A stretch of 64,000 bases of DNA from Brachybacterium faecium DSM 4810 (GTDB lineage: Bacteria > Actinomycetota > Actinomycetes > Actinomycetales > Dermabacteraceae), in contig CP001643.1 of NCBI GenBank assembly GCA_000023405.1, positions 372,001 to 436,000 on the forward strand, given 5' to 3'. The notes beneath the pieces were generated by a model. The model saw nothing but the letters and a program-made list of their open reading frames with translations, was not told the DNA's origin and made no database searches. This document shows, piece by piece, positions 53,760 through 62,300 of this stretch (position 1 is its first letter; each line of letters begins with the position of its first letter). Position numbers and translations under genes: made by a program.

Positions 53760-54071
53760 CAGCGGGGATCCTCCGGTGACGCGTTGGATCCAGTAGACAA
53801 CGCCTCCCGGGAAGACCGCTGGGGCGAGGCTGGTCTTTCGCTGGACGCGCCGTGCTCCACCGCCTGGAGACGGTGCTGACCAGGGCGGAAAGAAGGGGTG
53901 ACCGAATGGTCGCCCGGCGCGCGGACACGCCCACCGGCACGCCGTCGAAAAGCCGGAAGATGTGAGATCTGGGCCGCTTCCGCTCTACCCTGGGGCCGGG
54001 AGGACCACCTGGCCCTCCTTTTTTGTACGGCGACATCCACGTCCACGGACCATCCCGAGGAGTCGAGAACC
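53760..54071 (+). promoter_or_regulatory. structured 5' leader of the BCCT transporter gene
   Basis: About 300 bases without a convincing gene, rich in predicted helices: CCGT-g-CTCCA/TGGAG-ACGG (about 53848-53873) enclosed by CTGGTC/GACCAG, then GGGTGACC-gaat-GGTCGCCC (about 53916-53935, one wobble pair). It ends in the T-tailed hairpin at 53992-54024. The layout of stacked hairpins, a terminator and then the gene start resembles a riboswitch or other attenuator. I could not match it to a known class. Confidence 0.4.
53992..54024 (+). terminator. intrinsic terminator/attenuator just before the BCCT gene
   Basis: GGGCC (53993-53997) pairs with GGCCC (54011-54015), and AGG-acca-CCT extends it inward past a three-base bulge. 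Six Ts follow (54019-54024). It lies 48 bp before the start codon and no gene ends immediately upstream, which points to attenuation. Confidence 0.6.
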
Positions 54072-55874
54072 TTGCTGACCAGACTGCACGACGCGCTCCG
54101 ATTGCGCACCTCACCGGTGATCTTCTTCGGCTCGGCGGCGGTCATCATCGCCTTCGTGGTCGGGACGATCGCCTTCACCGATCCGCTGAACCGGGCCACC
54201 ACCGCGGCCTCGGACTGGCTGCTGACGAACCTGGGCTGGTTCTACATCCTCGGCGTCACCGTGTTCCTCGCCTTCCTGCTCGTCATCGCGGTGGGCCGGT
54301 TCGGGCGCGTGAAGCTGGGCCCGGACGAGGAGCCGCCCGAGCACTCCGGCGGCGCCTGGTTCGCGATGCTGTTCGCGGCCGGTATCGGCTCGATCCTCAT
54401 GTTCTGGGGCGTCGCCGAGCCGATCAGCCACTTCGGCGACCCGCCGCGCGGGGCCGAGCTCGGCTTCGAGGGCGGCACCTGGGACGCCGCGCGCGACGCC
54501 ATGAACTTCACCTACTACCACTTCACGCTGCACACCTGGACGATCTTCACGCTCCCGGCCCTGTGCTTCGCGTACTTCATCCACAAGCGCAACCTGCCGC
54601 CGCGCGTCAGCTCGATCTTCCAGCCGATCCTCGGCGAGGGGATCCACGGCCCGATCGGCAAGTTCATCGACATCGTCGCGATCATCGGCACCATCTTCGG
54701 CATCGCGGTCTCCGTGGGCCTGGGCACGCTGCAGATCAACGGCGGGCTGAACCAGCTGTTCGGGGTGCCGGAGACCGCTGGATGGAATCTCATCATCATC
54801 GGCGTGGTGTGCGGGCTCGCCCTGATCTCGGTCTCGCTCGGCCTGGACAAGGGCATCAAGGTGCTCTCCAACCTCAACATCATCACGGCCGTGTTGCTGC
54901 TGCTGTTCGTGCTGGTGGCTGGCGGGTCCACGCTGTTCGTGCTCAAGGGGACCCTGGAATCCTTCGGCAGCTACCTGGTGAACCTGCCCGAGCTCGCGCT
55001 GTGGAACGACACCATGTCGAACTCCGGCTGGCAGAACACCTGGACCGTCTTCTACTGGGCCTGGACGATCACCTGGTCGCCCTTCGTGGGCATCTTCATC
55101 GCCCGCATCTCCCGCGGCCGCACCATCCGCCAGTTCGTCTCCGGCGTGCTCGCGGTGCCCGCGGGCTTCTCGGTGATCTGGTTCGGCGTCTTCGGCTACG
55201 CGAGCTTCGACATCGAGCTCAACGGCGACGGCGGCCTGGTGGACCGGGTGGTCGGCGACGGGGACATCCCCGGGGCGCTGTTCGCGTTCCTGGACCACTA
55301 CCCGCTCGCGTTCCCCGTCTCGGTGATCGCGATCATCCTGGTGATCATCTTCTTCGTCACCTCGGTGGACTCCGCCGCCCTGGTCACGGACTCGATGGCC
55401 AACGGCCATGAGGACTTCAACCCGCTGGGTCAGCGCATCTTCTGGGGCGTGTCGATCGCCATGGTCACCGCCGCCCTGCTGGTGTTCTCCGGCGAGGACG
55501 GGCTCACCGCCCTGCAGTCCACGATCATCCTGGTGGGCCTGCCGTTCTTCATCATGGGCTGGTTCCAGATGTACGCGCTGCTGCGCGCGCTGAAGGAGGA
55601 CGCCGGCGAGCTGCCCCAGATGCGCACCCGCGAATGGGCGCAGGTGCTGCCGCCGGAGGAGTACGAGCGCCGCGAGGAGGACGAGGAGTTCGACACCGAC
55701 GACTACGTCGTCGAGCCGACGTTCACCACCGAGGTGCCCGTGATGACCGATCCCTACGAGGAGATCAAGGAGGTCTCCGAGGAGGAAGCGGAAGCCGGGC
55801 ACGGGACGCTGCCCTCGCGCACCGGGAGCCACCGGGCGGATCTGCCGGAGGGCGGACGCCCGCAGTCGCGCTGA
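54072..55874 (+). CDS. BCCT-family betaine/choline/carnitine transporter
   Basis: A 600-residue sodium- or proton-coupled osmolyte transporter, from TTG 54072 with a GAGGAG site (spacing 9); upstream in-frame codons fall in the leader. Twelve membrane helices are expected. Signatures are MLFAAGIGSILMFWGVAEPI (Gly-rich unwound helix and Trp/Glu) and WTVFYWAWTITWSPFVGIF, the aromatic BCCT substrate box. A ~100-residue acidic C-terminal tail rich in Glu/Asp follows; in BetP a C-terminal domain senses osmotic stress, but that one is basic. Substrate probably glycine betaine or a relative. Confidence 0.93.
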   Translation: MLTRLHDALRLRTSPVIFFGSAAVIIAFVVGTIAFTDPLNRATTAASDWLLTNLGWFYILGVTVFLAFLLVIAVGRFGRVKLGPDEEPPEHSGGAWFAMLFAAGIGSILMFWGVAEPISHFGDPPRGAELGFEGGTWDAARDAMNFTYYHFTLHTWTIFTLPALCFAYFIHKRNLPPRVSSIFQPILGEGIHGPIGKFIDIVAIIGTIFGIAVSVGLGTLQINGGLNQLFGVPETAGWNLIIIGVVCGLALISVSLGLDKGIKVLSNLNIITAVLLLLFVLVAGGSTLFVLKGTLESFGSYLVNLPELALWNDTMSNSGWQNTWTVFYWAWTITWSPFVGIFIARISRGRTIRQFVSGVLAVPAGFSVIWFGVFGYASFDIELNGDGGLVDRVVGDGDIPGALFAFLDHYPLAFPVSVIAIILVIIFFVTSVDSAALVTDSMANGHEDFNPLGQRIFWGVSIAMVTAALLVFSGEDGLTALQSTIILVGLPFFIMGWFQMYALLRALKEDAGELPQMRTREWAQVLPPEEYERREEDEEFDTDDYVVEPTFTTEVPVMTDPYEEIKEVSEEEAEAGHGTLPSRTGSHRADLPEGGRPQSR

Positions 55875-55918
55875 GCCGCGACGGCGCGCATGACCACGGG
55901 CCGGCGCCCGTGCACGGA

Positions 55919-55960
55919 CGAAGGGCCGACGCCCGCGAGCAGCGGGGCGTCGGCCCTTCG
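55919..55960. terminator. bidirectional terminator between BCCT and SBF genes
   Basis: A perfect 16-bp stem (55919-55934 with 55945-55960) with a 10-base loop. It lies 45 bp after the BCCT stop and 58 bp before the end of the convergent symporter gene. Confidence 0.85.
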
Positions 55961-56017
55961 TGGTCCCGGGCGGGGCGCCGGCCCGGCATGGTGCCGGTGG
56001 CGCGCCCGGCGGACGGC

Positions 56018-57025
56018 TCAGGCGGGATCGGCCGGGTGCCGGTCGGCGCTGCGGCGGTAGTACATCGCCAGCATCGCGCCGGAGAGGTTGTGCCAGATCG
56101 AGAAGATTGCGGCCGGCAGCGCGGCGGCGGGGCTGAAGGCGCTCGCGGCGAGCGTGGCGGCCAGGCCCGAGTTCTGCATGCCCACCTCGACGGAGGTGGT
56201 GCGGGCGGCCCGCTCCCCCTGGCGCAGCAGGCGGGCGGCCCAGTAGCCCAGCAGGTAGCCCAGGCCGTTGTGCAGCACGACGGCCAGCAGCACGATGGCG
56301 CCGGCGGAGACGATCGCCTCGGTGGAGCCGCTGACCACGGCGATCACCACGAGCGAGATGCCGGCGACGCTCACCCACGGCAGGGCGGGCAGGATCCGGT
56401 CGACGAGCCGCCCGGCGATCAGCCGCACCACGAGACCGCCGAGCACGGGGATCAGCACCATCTGCACGATCGACAGGGCCATCGAGCCCGCATCCACGGG
56501 CAGGTACGAACCGGCCAGCCACAGGGTGAGCATCGGGGTGAACAGCGGGGCCAGCAGGGTGGAGATCGAGGTCATCGTCACCGACAGGGCCGTATCCGCC
56601 TTGGCCAGGTAGGCGATGACGTTCGAGCTCGTGCCGCCGGGCGCGCAGCCGACGAGGATGACGCCGACGGCGAGCTCGGGCGGCAGCTGCAGCAGCAGGG
56701 CGATGCCGAGCCCCACCAGCGGCATGATCACGTACTGGGAGACCACGCCGATCAGCACCGGCAGCGGACGCTTCGCGACCAGGGCGAAGTCCGGGATCGT
56801 GAGGGTCAGGCCCATCGCGAACATGATCACGCCGAGGTAGATGCTGGTGTGCTCGGCGAGGGCCTGGCCGACGCTCGGCACGAAGAAGCCGAACGCCGCG
56901 GCGGCGAGGATCAGCGCCGGGAAGACGGTCACCGCGAGGCGCGCGGAGCGGTCCTCGGCGGTGCGGGCCGGCCGCGCGGAGGCGGCGCCGGCCCGGTGGG
57001 TGGGGGCAGGGGGAGGGGTGCTCAT
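56018..57025 (-). CDS. bile acid:sodium symporter (SBF) family transporter
   Basis: A 335-residue membrane protein with about nine to ten helices. SBF/ASBT-family markers are LGVIMFAMGLTLTIPDF, ILVGCAPGGTSSNVIAYLAKAD (sodium-site Gly/Thr/Ser/Asn cluster) and VEVGMQNSGLA with the second Asn-Ser-Gly. It should import an organic anion with sodium; bacterial substrates include pantoate-like acids and taurocholate. ATG 57025 follows TACAGT by seven bases, suggesting a leaderless transcript. N-terminal ~28 residues are Pro/Ala-rich. Confidence 0.9.
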   Translation of the reverse strand: MSTPPPAPTHRAGAASARPARTAEDRSARLAVTVFPALILAAAAFGFFVPSVGQALAEHTSIYLGVIMFAMGLTLTIPDFALVAKRPLPVLIGVVSQYVIMPLVGLGIALLLQLPPELAVGVILVGCAPGGTSSNVIAYLAKADTALSVTMTSISTLLAPLFTPMLTLWLAGSYLPVDAGSMALSIVQMVLIPVLGGLVVRLIAGRLVDRILPALPWVSVAGISLVVIAVVSGSTEAIVSAGAIVLLAVVLHNGLGYLLGYWAARLLRQGERAARTTSVEVGMQNSGLAATLAASAFSPAAALPAAIFSIWHNLSGAMLAMYYRRSADRHPADPA

Positions 57026-57032
57026 GCGGGGC

Positions 57033-57038
57033 ACTGTA
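57033..57038 (-). promoter_or_regulatory. -10 box of leaderless SBF-transporter promoter
   Basis: TACAGT on the minus strand, seven bases before ATG 57025. Same box sequence as at 10476. Confidence 0.45.
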
Positions 57039-57117
57039 CTGCCCTATGAGACGTCATCCCAAGATGTGGACGCCAGGTGGTCGTTCCTGTGGCACCCCGC
57101 CGGTGTCGTCCCCGCGC

Positions 57118-57213
57118 GCATCGACCCTGCCCGTGGCGACCCTGCCCGCGTCGACCTTGTCCGTGGCGAGCCTGCCTGCATCGACGCTGCCTGCATCGAC
57201 CCTGCGCGTGGCG
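57118..57213. repeat. 15-bp tandem repeat, about six copies
   Basis: Units at 57118, 57133, 57148, 57163, 57178 and 57193, alternating GCATCGACCCTGCCC-like and GTGGCGACCCTGCCC-like versions, then a partial copy. The period is a multiple of three, but neither strand gives a plausible gene. It fills most of the 195-bp gap between the GCS2 ligase stop and the symporter promoter. Confidence 0.85.
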
Positions 57214-57220
57214 GCTCCGC

Positions 57221-58723
57221 TCAGCTCCGCTGGCGGGCCGGGACCGGCCAGGCATGGACCGGCTCGCCGGTGTCCACCGCGGCCCGGTACAGGCGGGTCA
57301 TCTCCGCGAGAGCCTCGGGCCGGGAGGCGCCGCGCAGCTCGAGAGAGGTCACCGTGTCGATCTGCCAGCGCGCCCCGTTGCGGCCGGTGCGGGCCCGCTC
57401 GGCGAGGATCCCGCCGTAGTGCTCGGCCACGGCCGGTTCGGCGCCGAGCTCCCGCAGGCCCTCCATGGCCTGGGGGATCAGCTGCTCGAGGAGCAGATCG
57501 GCGACCCGCACCCGACCCACCCGCGGCCAGCGCACCCGCGCCTCCAGGCCCCAGCGCGCGCACTGCTGGAAGGCCTCGGCCGCCTGCTCGAAGCTCATCC
57601 GCGACCACAGCGGGCGGCGCTCATGGACCAGCGAGTGGAGGATCCCGTAGAAGAACGCGGCGTTGGCGGCCATGTCCGCGGGCGTCGGCCCGGCCGGCAG
57701 CAGGCGGTTCTCGAGCCGCAGGTGCGGCACGTCGATGCCGGGATCGTAGATGGGGCGGTTCCAGCGCCACACGGTGCCGTTGTGGAGCATCAGCTCATGC
57801 AGCCGGGGCGCGGAGCCCTCCGTGAGCAGCGGCTCCTCGGCCATCTCTCGCGACTCGGGGATCAGCGCCGGGAACAGCCGCACGTTCTCCTCGAAGAGGT
57901 CGAACATCGAGGTGATCCAGCGTTCGCCGAACCACACCCGCGGCCGCACTCCCTGGGTCGCGTACTCGGGCGGCCGGGTGTCCAGGGCCTGCACGAAGGT
58001 CGGGATGCGGGTCTCGTGCCACAGCCGCTTGCCGAGCAGGAACGGAGAGTTCGCCGCGAGCGCCACCTGCGGCCCGGCGATCGCCTGCGCCGCATTCCAG
58101 GAGGCGGCGAACTGCTCGGGCGGGACCTGCAGATGCAGCTGCATCGAGGTGCAGGCGGATTCCGGGGCGATCGAGTCGAAGGTGAGGTCCAGTCCCCGGC
58201 CCTTCCCCTCTCCCTCGATGCTGAGGTAGATCTCCTCGCCGCGCGCCTCGAGCACCGTCGTCTCGAGCGCCTCGTAGCGGGCGCCGGGGGCGCGCCACTC
58301 ATCGTCCGCGAACAGCTCCTCGGAGATGGTGGGCAGGTGGCCGATGGGCACCACCCGGGCCCCGCGGGCGCGGGCGGCCGCATCGGCGTGGTCGATCTTC
58401 TCGGTCAGCTCCTGTTCGAGCTCGCGCAGCCCGGTGCCCTGCGGGCGGGTGACCGGCAGGTTGACCTCGAGGTTGTAGCGGCCGATCTCATGGACGTACT
58501 GCTCGTCGTCCAGATCTTCCAGCAGCAGGTCCGCCAGCAGCGCCGGGGCCATCGTGTCGGTGCGAGCGAGGTTCATCTCGAGCTCGACGCCCACCGTGCC
58601 CTCGTCCACGAACTCGGCGGTGTCCAGGAAGGTCTCGAACAGATCGAGGTTCCGGCGCAGGACGCGCCGATACCGTGTGCGCTGCGAGCGGGTGTACTCG
58701 GTGCTGCCGATCTCGCGTCCCAT
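57221..58723 (-). CDS. glutamate-cysteine ligase family (GCS2) protein
   Basis: A 500-residue carboxylate-amine ligase. ATG 58723 has a GGAGGA site and begins MGREIGSTEYT. Motifs are VGVELEMNL (metal/ATP Glu residues), RYNLEVNLPV, ACTSMQLHLQV, and HNGTVWRWNRPIYD with PHLRLENRLLPAG. The family joins an amino group to the gamma-carboxyl of glutamate using ATP; gamma-glutamylcysteine is the classic product. Actinobacteria often use mycothiol instead of glutathione, so a different product (ergothioneine precursor or other gamma-glutamyl amide) is possible. Confidence 0.88.
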   Translation of the reverse strand: MGREIGSTEYTRSQRTRYRRVLRRNLDLFETFLDTAEFVDEGTVGVELEMNLARTDTMAPALLADLLLEDLDDEQYVHEIGRYNLEVNLPVTRPQGTGLRELEQELTEKIDHADAAARARGARVVPIGHLPTISEELFADDEWRAPGARYEALETTVLEARGEEIYLSIEGEGKGRGLDLTFDSIAPESACTSMQLHLQVPPEQFAASWNAAQAIAGPQVALAANSPFLLGKRLWHETRIPTFVQALDTRPPEYATQGVRPRVWFGERWITSMFDLFEENVRLFPALIPESREMAEEPLLTEGSAPRLHELMLHNGTVWRWNRPIYDPGIDVPHLRLENRLLPAGPTPADMAANAAFFYGILHSLVHERRPLWSRMSFEQAAEAFQQCARWGLEARVRWPRVGRVRVADLLLEQLIPQAMEGLRELGAEPAVAEHYGGILAERARTGRNGARWQIDTVTSLELRGASRPEALAEMTRLYRAAVDTGEPVHAWPVPARQRS

Positions 58724-58933
58724 GGCGGTCCTCCGGGCGATGGCGGGATGAGGTGCGCTCATCCAAGCACGCCCGCCCCCTGCGCGGGCCGCCGCGCCGC
58801 CGGTCGGAACGGGCGGTCGGCGTGCCGCCGCAGCCCGCGCCGGGAGGAGGGTGGCGCAAGCCGTTCGACCGTTGCTCCGCGGTCACGACAGGAATACCGT
58901 GGAGGGACCATCCGCTCGGCGAAGGAGCCAGTG

Positions 58934-60142
58934 ATGTCGCAGCTCGCATCTCGTTACGACCACGTGATCATCGGAGGCGGCGTCGCCGCGGATGCCGCGG
59001 CCCGCGCGCTCCGGGCCGCCGCGCCGGAGGCCTCGATCGCGATCCTCTCGGCAGATCCGCACAGCCCCGTCTACCGTCCCGCGCTGTCCAAGGATCTCTG
59101 GCACGGCGAGAGCGCCGACCCCGACAGCCAGGACCTGCGCACCGCCGAGGACACCGGCGCCGAGCTGTTCACCGGCATCCTCGTCACCGAGCTGGGGCCG
59201 CGCTCGCACAGCGTGGTCACCGCCCGCGGGGAGGTCATCCACTACGGCACGGCGCTGCTGGCCATGGGCTCCTCCGCCCGTCGGTTCCCCGGCGTCCACG
59301 ACGCGCGCGTCGCCACGCTGCGCACCGTCGGCGACTACCGCCACCTGCGCGCCCTCGCCCAGGAGGGTGCCCGGATCGTGGTGGTGGGCGGCGGATACAT
59401 CGGCAGCGAGGTCGCCGCGGCCCTGACCCGCACCGGCGCCGAGGTGACGCTCGCCCATCCCGGCCGGCAGCTGCTGGGGCACATGTTCCCCTCCTCGCTC
59501 ACCGCCCACATCGAGCAGGTCTACACCGCTCACGGCGTCACCCTGGTGCCCGGGTTCCGCCTGTCCCGCCTCGACGCCGGCGAGGAGCTGGTGCTGCACC
59601 CCGAGGCGGGCGAGGCGCTGCAGGCCGATGCCGTGCTGCTCGGCCTCGGCGCGGAGCTGAACACGAACCTGGCACGGCATGCCGGGCTCGATGTCGAGGG
59701 CGACGCCGTGCTGGTGGATCCCTTCCTGCGCACCAGCGCGCCCGACGTCTATGCCGCCGGGGACATCGCCCTGTTCGACGATCCGCTGCTGGGCCTGCGG
59801 CATGTCGAGCACGTCGACCACGCCGAGGCCTCCGGCGCCGTCGCCGGGAGGAACATGGCCGGCGCCGAGGAGACCTACGAGCACACGCCCCTGTTCTTCT
59901 CCGACCTCTTCGACGACGGCTACGAGGCGGTGGGACGGCTGGACTCCTCGCTGGAGATGCGGGAGGTGTGGAACGCGGAGCGCACCGCCGCGGTCGTCCA
60001 CTACCTCGACGCCGGCGCGGTCGAGGGCGTCCTGCTGTGGAACACCTGGGACGCGGTGGACCGCGCCCGCGAGGTCATCGCCGCCTCCCAGGCCGGCTCC
60101 CTCGGCGTCGAGGAGCTCGACGGGCAGATCGCGCCCGGCTGA
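58934..60142 (+). CDS. FAD-dependent pyridine-nucleotide oxidoreductase (ferredoxin/rubredoxin reductase-like)
   Basis: A 402-residue flavoprotein. The FAD-binding GGGVAADAAA lies at about 15-24, the NAD(P)H-binding VVVGGGYIGSEVAA in the middle (about 152-165), and the second FAD motif TSAPDVYAAGDIA near 270. The C-terminal ~90 residues (FFSDLFDDGYEAVG) are a reductase C-domain as in AIF-like and ferredoxin reductases. It passes electrons from NAD(P)H to a small redox protein, not encoded nearby. ATG has a GAAGGAG site. Confidence 0.92.
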   Translation: MSQLASRYDHVIIGGGVAADAAARALRAAAPEASIAILSADPHSPVYRPALSKDLWHGESADPDSQDLRTAEDTGAELFTGILVTELGPRSHSVVTARGEVIHYGTALLAMGSSARRFPGVHDARVATLRTVGDYRHLRALAQEGARIVVVGGGYIGSEVAAALTRTGAEVTLAHPGRQLLGHMFPSSLTAHIEQVYTAHGVTLVPGFRLSRLDAGEELVLHPEAGEALQADAVLLGLGAELNTNLARHAGLDVEGDAVLVDPFLRTSAPDVYAAGDIALFDDPLLGLRHVEHVDHAEASGAVAGRNMAGAEETYEHTPLFFSDLFDDGYEAVGRLDSSLEMREVWNAERTAAVVHYLDAGAVEGVLLWNTWDAVDRAREVIAASQAGSLGVEELDGQIAPG

Positions 60143-60240
60143 GCCCGGGGAGTTCGAGTCACCGATCACGTGACCCCGCTCACAGCGGGGCGGCACCGCG
60201 TGCCCTTCTGGTCACCGTGAGACTAATCTCCACGTCACCA

Positions 60241-60263
60241 GTAAAGGTCAACGCGACTTTAAC
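60241..60263. promoter_or_regulatory. dyad operator ahead of the NrtR-nad operon
   Basis: A 23-bp dyad of form GTNAANGTC-N5-GACNTTNAC runs from 60241 to 60263 and touches the AGGAGGT ribosome site. Its place, just before the regulator start, fits autoregulation by the encoded NrtR-like protein. A binding role is inferred. Confidence 0.55.
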
Positions 60264-60277
60264 AGGAGGTGCTGTCG

Positions 60278-60964
60278 GTGGACGCTCCGATCACCGTGGC
60301 CGTCTCGACGGTCATCTTCGCGCTGCGCCCGCATCCCACCACCCGTCGGCCGGCCCTGTGGATCCCGCTGGTGCGCCGCATCCGCGAGCCCCATCGGGGG
60401 CGGTGGGCGCTGCCCGGAGGACCCCTGGCCGCTGAGGAGGGCCTGGCCGCCTCGGCCGCCCGGAACCTGCGCGAGACCACGCGGCTCACCCCGCAGTACC
60501 TCGAGCAGCTCTACGCCTTCGGCGGCCCGGACCGGGCGCCGGAGACCGCCGAGCGCATCGTCTCGGTCGTCTACTGGGCGATGGTGCGCCCCGAGGAGGC
60601 CGATGCCGGCGCCGCCGGCGTCAACGTGCAGTGGTTCGTCGCCGACGAGCTGCCCGAGCTGGCCTTCGACCACTCCCTGATCGTCGAGTACGCCCTGTGG
60701 CGCCTGCGCAACAAGGTCGAGTACTCCCGCATCGCCGCCGCGTTCCTCGGGGAGACCTTCACCCTCGCCGAGCTGCGCCGGGTCCACGAGGCCGTGCTGC
60801 AGCGCACCCTCGACCCCGCCAACTTCCGCCGCCAGATGGAGGCCTCGGGACGACTGGTCGCCACCGACGCCTTCCGCACCGGCGGACGCCATCGACCGGC
60901 CCGGCTCTACCGCCACGACCGGTCCATCCATCTCGCCGACAACGGCCCCCTCACGGGCCAGTGA
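60278..60964 (+). CDS. nrtR: NrtR-like Nudix-domain regulator of NAD synthesis
   Basis: A 228-residue protein, GTG 60278 seven bases after AGGAGGT. The N-terminal ~145 residues have a Nudix fold (GRWALPGGPLAAEEGLAASAARNLRETT region) whose Nudix box departs from the GX5EX7REUXEEXGU pattern, as in non-hydrolytic NrtR sensors. The C-terminal ~80 residues are a winged helix (GETFTLAELRRVHEAVL, NFRRQMEASGRLV). NrtR proteins sense ADP-ribose or NAD and repress NAD genes. It is directly followed by nadA, nadB and nadC. Confidence 0.9.
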   Translation: MDAPITVAVSTVIFALRPHPTTRRPALWIPLVRRIREPHRGRWALPGGPLAAEEGLAASAARNLRETTRLTPQYLEQLYAFGGPDRAPETAERIVSVVYWAMVRPEEADAGAAGVNVQWFVADELPELAFDHSLIVEYALWRLRNKVEYSRIAAAFLGETFTLAELRRVHEAVLQRTLDPANFRRQMEASGRLVATDAFRTGGRHRPARLYRHDRSIHLADNGPLTGQ

Positions 60965-60990
60965 CCCCACCACCCACCGGAGAGCACACC

Positions 60991-62298
60991 ATGACCACCA
61001 CCGCCTCGGTCGACCTCACCATCCGCGACATCTCGGCCGGTGCCGCCACCGGCAGCACCTGCTCCACCGAGCTGCTCGACGCCCCCTGGGACGTCGACGC
61101 CCGCGACCCCGGCTACGGCCCGGGCGCCTCGATGGCCGACGCGGCCCCCGCCGCCGCCCCGCGCCAGGGCGAGATCCCGCAGGAGTACCGCGAGGCGAGC
61201 GCCGAGGAGCTGGACCGCCGGATCCGGGCGGCGAAGGCCGAGCTCGGCGACCGCGCCGTGGTGCTCGGGCACTTCTACCAGCGCGATGAGGTGGTCCAGT
61301 ACGCCGACTACGTGGGCGACTCCTTCCAGCTGGCCACCGCCGCGAAGGCCCACACCGAGGCGGAGGCGATCATCTTCTGCGGCGTGCACTTCATGGCCGA
61401 GACCGCCGATCTCCTCTCCGCCCCCGAGCAGGCCGTGATCCTCCCCAACCTCGCCGCCGGCTGCTCGATGGCGGACATGGCCGACATCGACCAGGTCGAG
61501 GAGTGCTGGGAGCAGCTGATGGAGGTCTACGGCGGGGAGGAGCCGGACGCCGACGGCCTGCTGCCGGTCATCCCCGTCACCTACATGAACTCCTCGGCCG
61601 CGATCAAGGGCTTCGTGGGCCGCCACGGCGGGATCGTGTGCACCTCGTCGAATGCCTCCGCCGTGCTCGAGTGGGCCTTCGCCCGCGGCCGCCGCGTGCT
61701 CTTCTTCCCCGATCAGCACCTGGGGCGCAACACCGCCAAGGCCATGGGCATCCCGCTCGAGCAGATGCCGATGTGGAACCCCCGCCAGGCGCTGGGCGGC
61801 AACGACGCCCAGACCCTGCACGACGCGAAGGTGGTGCTGTGGCACGGCTTCTGCTCCGTGCACAAGCGCTTCACCACCGCGCAGATCGAGAAGGCCCGCG
61901 CCGAGCACCCCGGCGTGCGCGTGATCGTCCACCCGGAGTGCCCGATGCCCGTGGTCGACGCGGCCGACGAATCCGGCTCCACCGACTACATCCGCCGCGC
62001 GATCGAGGGCGCCTCCGAGCCCACCACCTTCGCGATCGGCACCGAGATCAACCTCGTCCAGCGCCTGGCCGCGCAGCACCCCCAGCACACGATCTTCTGC
62101 CTGGACCCGGTGGTGTGCCCCTGCTCGACCATGTACCGCATCCACCCCGGCTACCTCGCCTGGGTGCTCGAGTCGCTGCTGGAGGGCGAGATCCTCAACC
62201 GCATCACGGTGGGCCCCGACGTCGCCGAACCCGCCTGCACGGCGCTCGAGCGCATGCTCGCGGTGCGGCCCGCGGCCCGTCCCGTCCCGGAGCGCTGA
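60991..62298 (+). CDS. nadA: quinolinate synthase A
   Basis: A 435-residue 4Fe-4S enzyme condensing iminoaspartate with dihydroxyacetone phosphate to quinolinate. Three cluster cysteines are visible in NLAAGCSMAD, VHPECPMPV and VCPCSTMY. The catalytic LGHFYQRDEVVQYAD, VTYMNSSAAIKGFVG and FFPDQHLGRNTA segments are intact. The N-terminal ~70 residues are an Ala/Asp-rich extension common in actinobacterial NadA. Starts 26 bp after nrtR and ends 2 bp before nadB. Confidence 0.95.
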   Translation: MTTTASVDLTIRDISAGAATGSTCSTELLDAPWDVDARDPGYGPGASMADAAPAAAPRQGEIPQEYREASAEELDRRIRAAKAELGDRAVVLGHFYQRDEVVQYADYVGDSFQLATAAKAHTEAEAIIFCGVHFMAETADLLSAPEQAVILPNLAAGCSMADMADIDQVEECWEQLMEVYGGEEPDADGLLPVIPVTYMNSSAAIKGFVGRHGGIVCTSSNASAVLEWAFARGRRVLFFPDQHLGRNTAKAMGIPLEQMPMWNPRQALGGNDAQTLHDAKVVLWHGFCSVHKRFTTAQIEKARAEHPGVRVIVHPECPMPVVDAADESGSTDYIRRAIEGASEPTTFAIGTEINLVQRLAAQHPQHTIFCLDPVVCPCSTMYRIHPGYLAWVLESLLEGEILNRITVGPDVAEPACTALERMLAVRPAARPVPER

Positions 62299-62300
62299 GC

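Noticed and set aside
53760..54024. c-di-AMP (ydaO) riboswitch upstream of the BCCT gene
   Set aside because: A GGGGTGA string is present but the companion conserved segments are not; left as an unclassified leader.
57022..57255. Arg/Gln/Gly repeat protein frame over the 15-bp minisatellite
   Set aside because: It is produced by the repeat itself and overlaps the symporter start region; no ribosome site or family.
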